Below are positions 63,720 through 64,000 of a DNA stretch of 64,000 nucleotides, piece by piece. The notes under the pieces were generated by a model. The model searched no databases and was not told the DNA's origin. It saw only the letters and a program-made list of their open reading frames with translations. The number at the start of each line of letters is the position of its first letter. The first letter of the stretch is position 1. Origin of the DNA: Xylocopa sonorina (Eukaryota; Arthropoda; Insecta; Hymenoptera; Apidae); assembly GCF_050948175.1 (NCBI RefSeq), contig NW_027490093.1, positions 1,550,001 to 1,614,000 of the forward strand. Reading direction: 5' to 3'. The position numbers and the translations under genes were made by a program.

Positions 63720-64000
63720 TGACACTCCGCAATGGTTATTATATCTTATCATAAAACATAGAAATGAGATGCGATATCGCAATTTAAAAAGCATTAGAAC
63801 TCTATTTGTGCGATACGTAGACATCTGCAAACGCAATTTCAAAACAAGGAAGTGTCGCATTTACATTCTTTTGAGGTGAATACGAGGTATACATGAGACT
63901 GCACAATGTATATTATATCTTATCACGAAACATAGAAAAGAGATGCGATTTCACGTTTTAAGAAGCATGGAACTCAATTGCTTCGATACGCAAACATCTG
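63720..64000 (+). repeat. Diverged satellite monomers at the window end
   Basis: About 1.6 monomers that do not continue HOR D. The array runs off the window end without a boundary. Confidence 0.85.

Larger units (their letters stand above)
1..64000 (+). repeat. 174-bp satellite DNA, head-to-tail array (whole window apart from two transposon islands)
   Basis: The motif CAATGAATATTATATCTTAT returns every 174 bp (for example 11129 to 11303, and 16861 to 17035), and I saw no monomer in the opposite orientation. Taking CATGAAACAT as position 1, landmarks are GCGATATCGC at 22-31, AGCATTAG at 41-48, TACGTA at 65-70, TTCCTAGCAAGGAA at 89-102, TCGCATTTAC at 106-115, GTATAC at 138-143 and GACACTTCGC at 146-155. 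Positions 127-138 occur in three main forms (GTGAATACGAGG, GTGTATGCGAGG, GTGTAGACGAGG), and 150-157 as CTTCGCAA, CTCCACAA or CTGCACAA. After removing the two islands, about 60.3 kb or 346 monomers remain. The sequence is AT-rich but keeps nine CpGs per consensus monomer. Function is inferred only: the length is near one nucleosome repeat and the organisation resembles a centromeric or pericentromeric satellite. Confidence 0.97.

Noticed and set aside
1..64000. CRISPR array
   Set aside because: Period 174 bp with no short conserved repeat alternating with unique spacers; whole monomers are similar over their full length.
1..64000. CENP-B box (TTCG....A..CGGG) in the monomer
   Set aside because: CTTCGATACGTAGACATC has the TTCG but lacks the required A and CGGG positions, and I saw no variant that completes it.
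1..64000. Telomeric repeats (TTAGG or TTAGGG arrays)
   Set aside because: No tandem run of either motif was seen, so a direct telomere junction is not supported.
1..64000. The 174-bp monomer as an old dimer of an 87-bp unit, suggested by the half-monomer truncation in HOR D
   Set aside because: I could not see convincing similarity between the two halves of the monomer; the 86-88 bp figure may be chance.

Overview
This window is almost entirely one satellite DNA. A 174-bp monomer is repeated head-to-tail on the same strand for about 60.3 kb, which is roughly 346 monomers by length. I find no protein-coding gene, tRNA, rRNA or CRISPR array. The open frames that occur (60 to 168 codons, both strands) are translations of the satellite. 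The monomer is exactly 58 codons long, so a frame that lacks a stop in one monomer stays open into the next. The window therefore looks like eukaryotic heterochromatin, plausibly a centromeric or pericentromeric array. The two transposon families present (piggyBac-like with TTAA duplication, and an LTR element with TG...CA ends) and the well-retained CpGs suggest an animal with low germline methylation, perhaps an insect. The species cannot be determined from the sequence alone.

Layout. 1-1645: diverged monomers of a distinctive subtype. 1646-8588: a 17-monomer higher-order repeat (HOR, 2,961 bp) in two full copies and one partial copy; the partial copy lost one monomer at an identifiable crossover. 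8589-9577: diverged monomers. 9578-11058: a 1,481-bp insertion with the properties of a solo LTR, carrying an internal 30-bp minisatellite. 11129-16859: a different 17-monomer HOR in two copies that differ by one monomer. 16860-28079: mostly diverged monomers with short local duplications. 28080-30075: a 7-monomer HOR of the same subtype as the window start. 30289-32517: a piggyBac-like non-autonomous element (about 625 bp of its own sequence) into which a second, related LTR of 1,600 bp (30513-32112) has inserted. 32518-52330: diverged monomers with 3-, 4-, 5- and 9-monomer duplications. 52330-58100: a patchwork of blocks re-used at offsets of 1, 7, 10, 12 and 22 monomers. 59024-63719: two complete copies of a 2,348-bp HOR that includes a half monomer (13.5 monomers). 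63720-64000: diverged monomers.

How the parts fit together. Neighbouring monomers differ considerably, while copies of a HOR differ at only a handful of positions per 2.3-3.0 kb. The array has therefore recently re-amplified several unrelated multi-monomer blocks by unequal exchange, almost always in register with the 174-bp unit. The monomer is unusually rich in short inverted repeats, a property reported for centromeric satellites that lack a CENP-B box. Every position was read by eye, so block boundaries are good to roughly 5-30 bp and mismatch counts are approximate.
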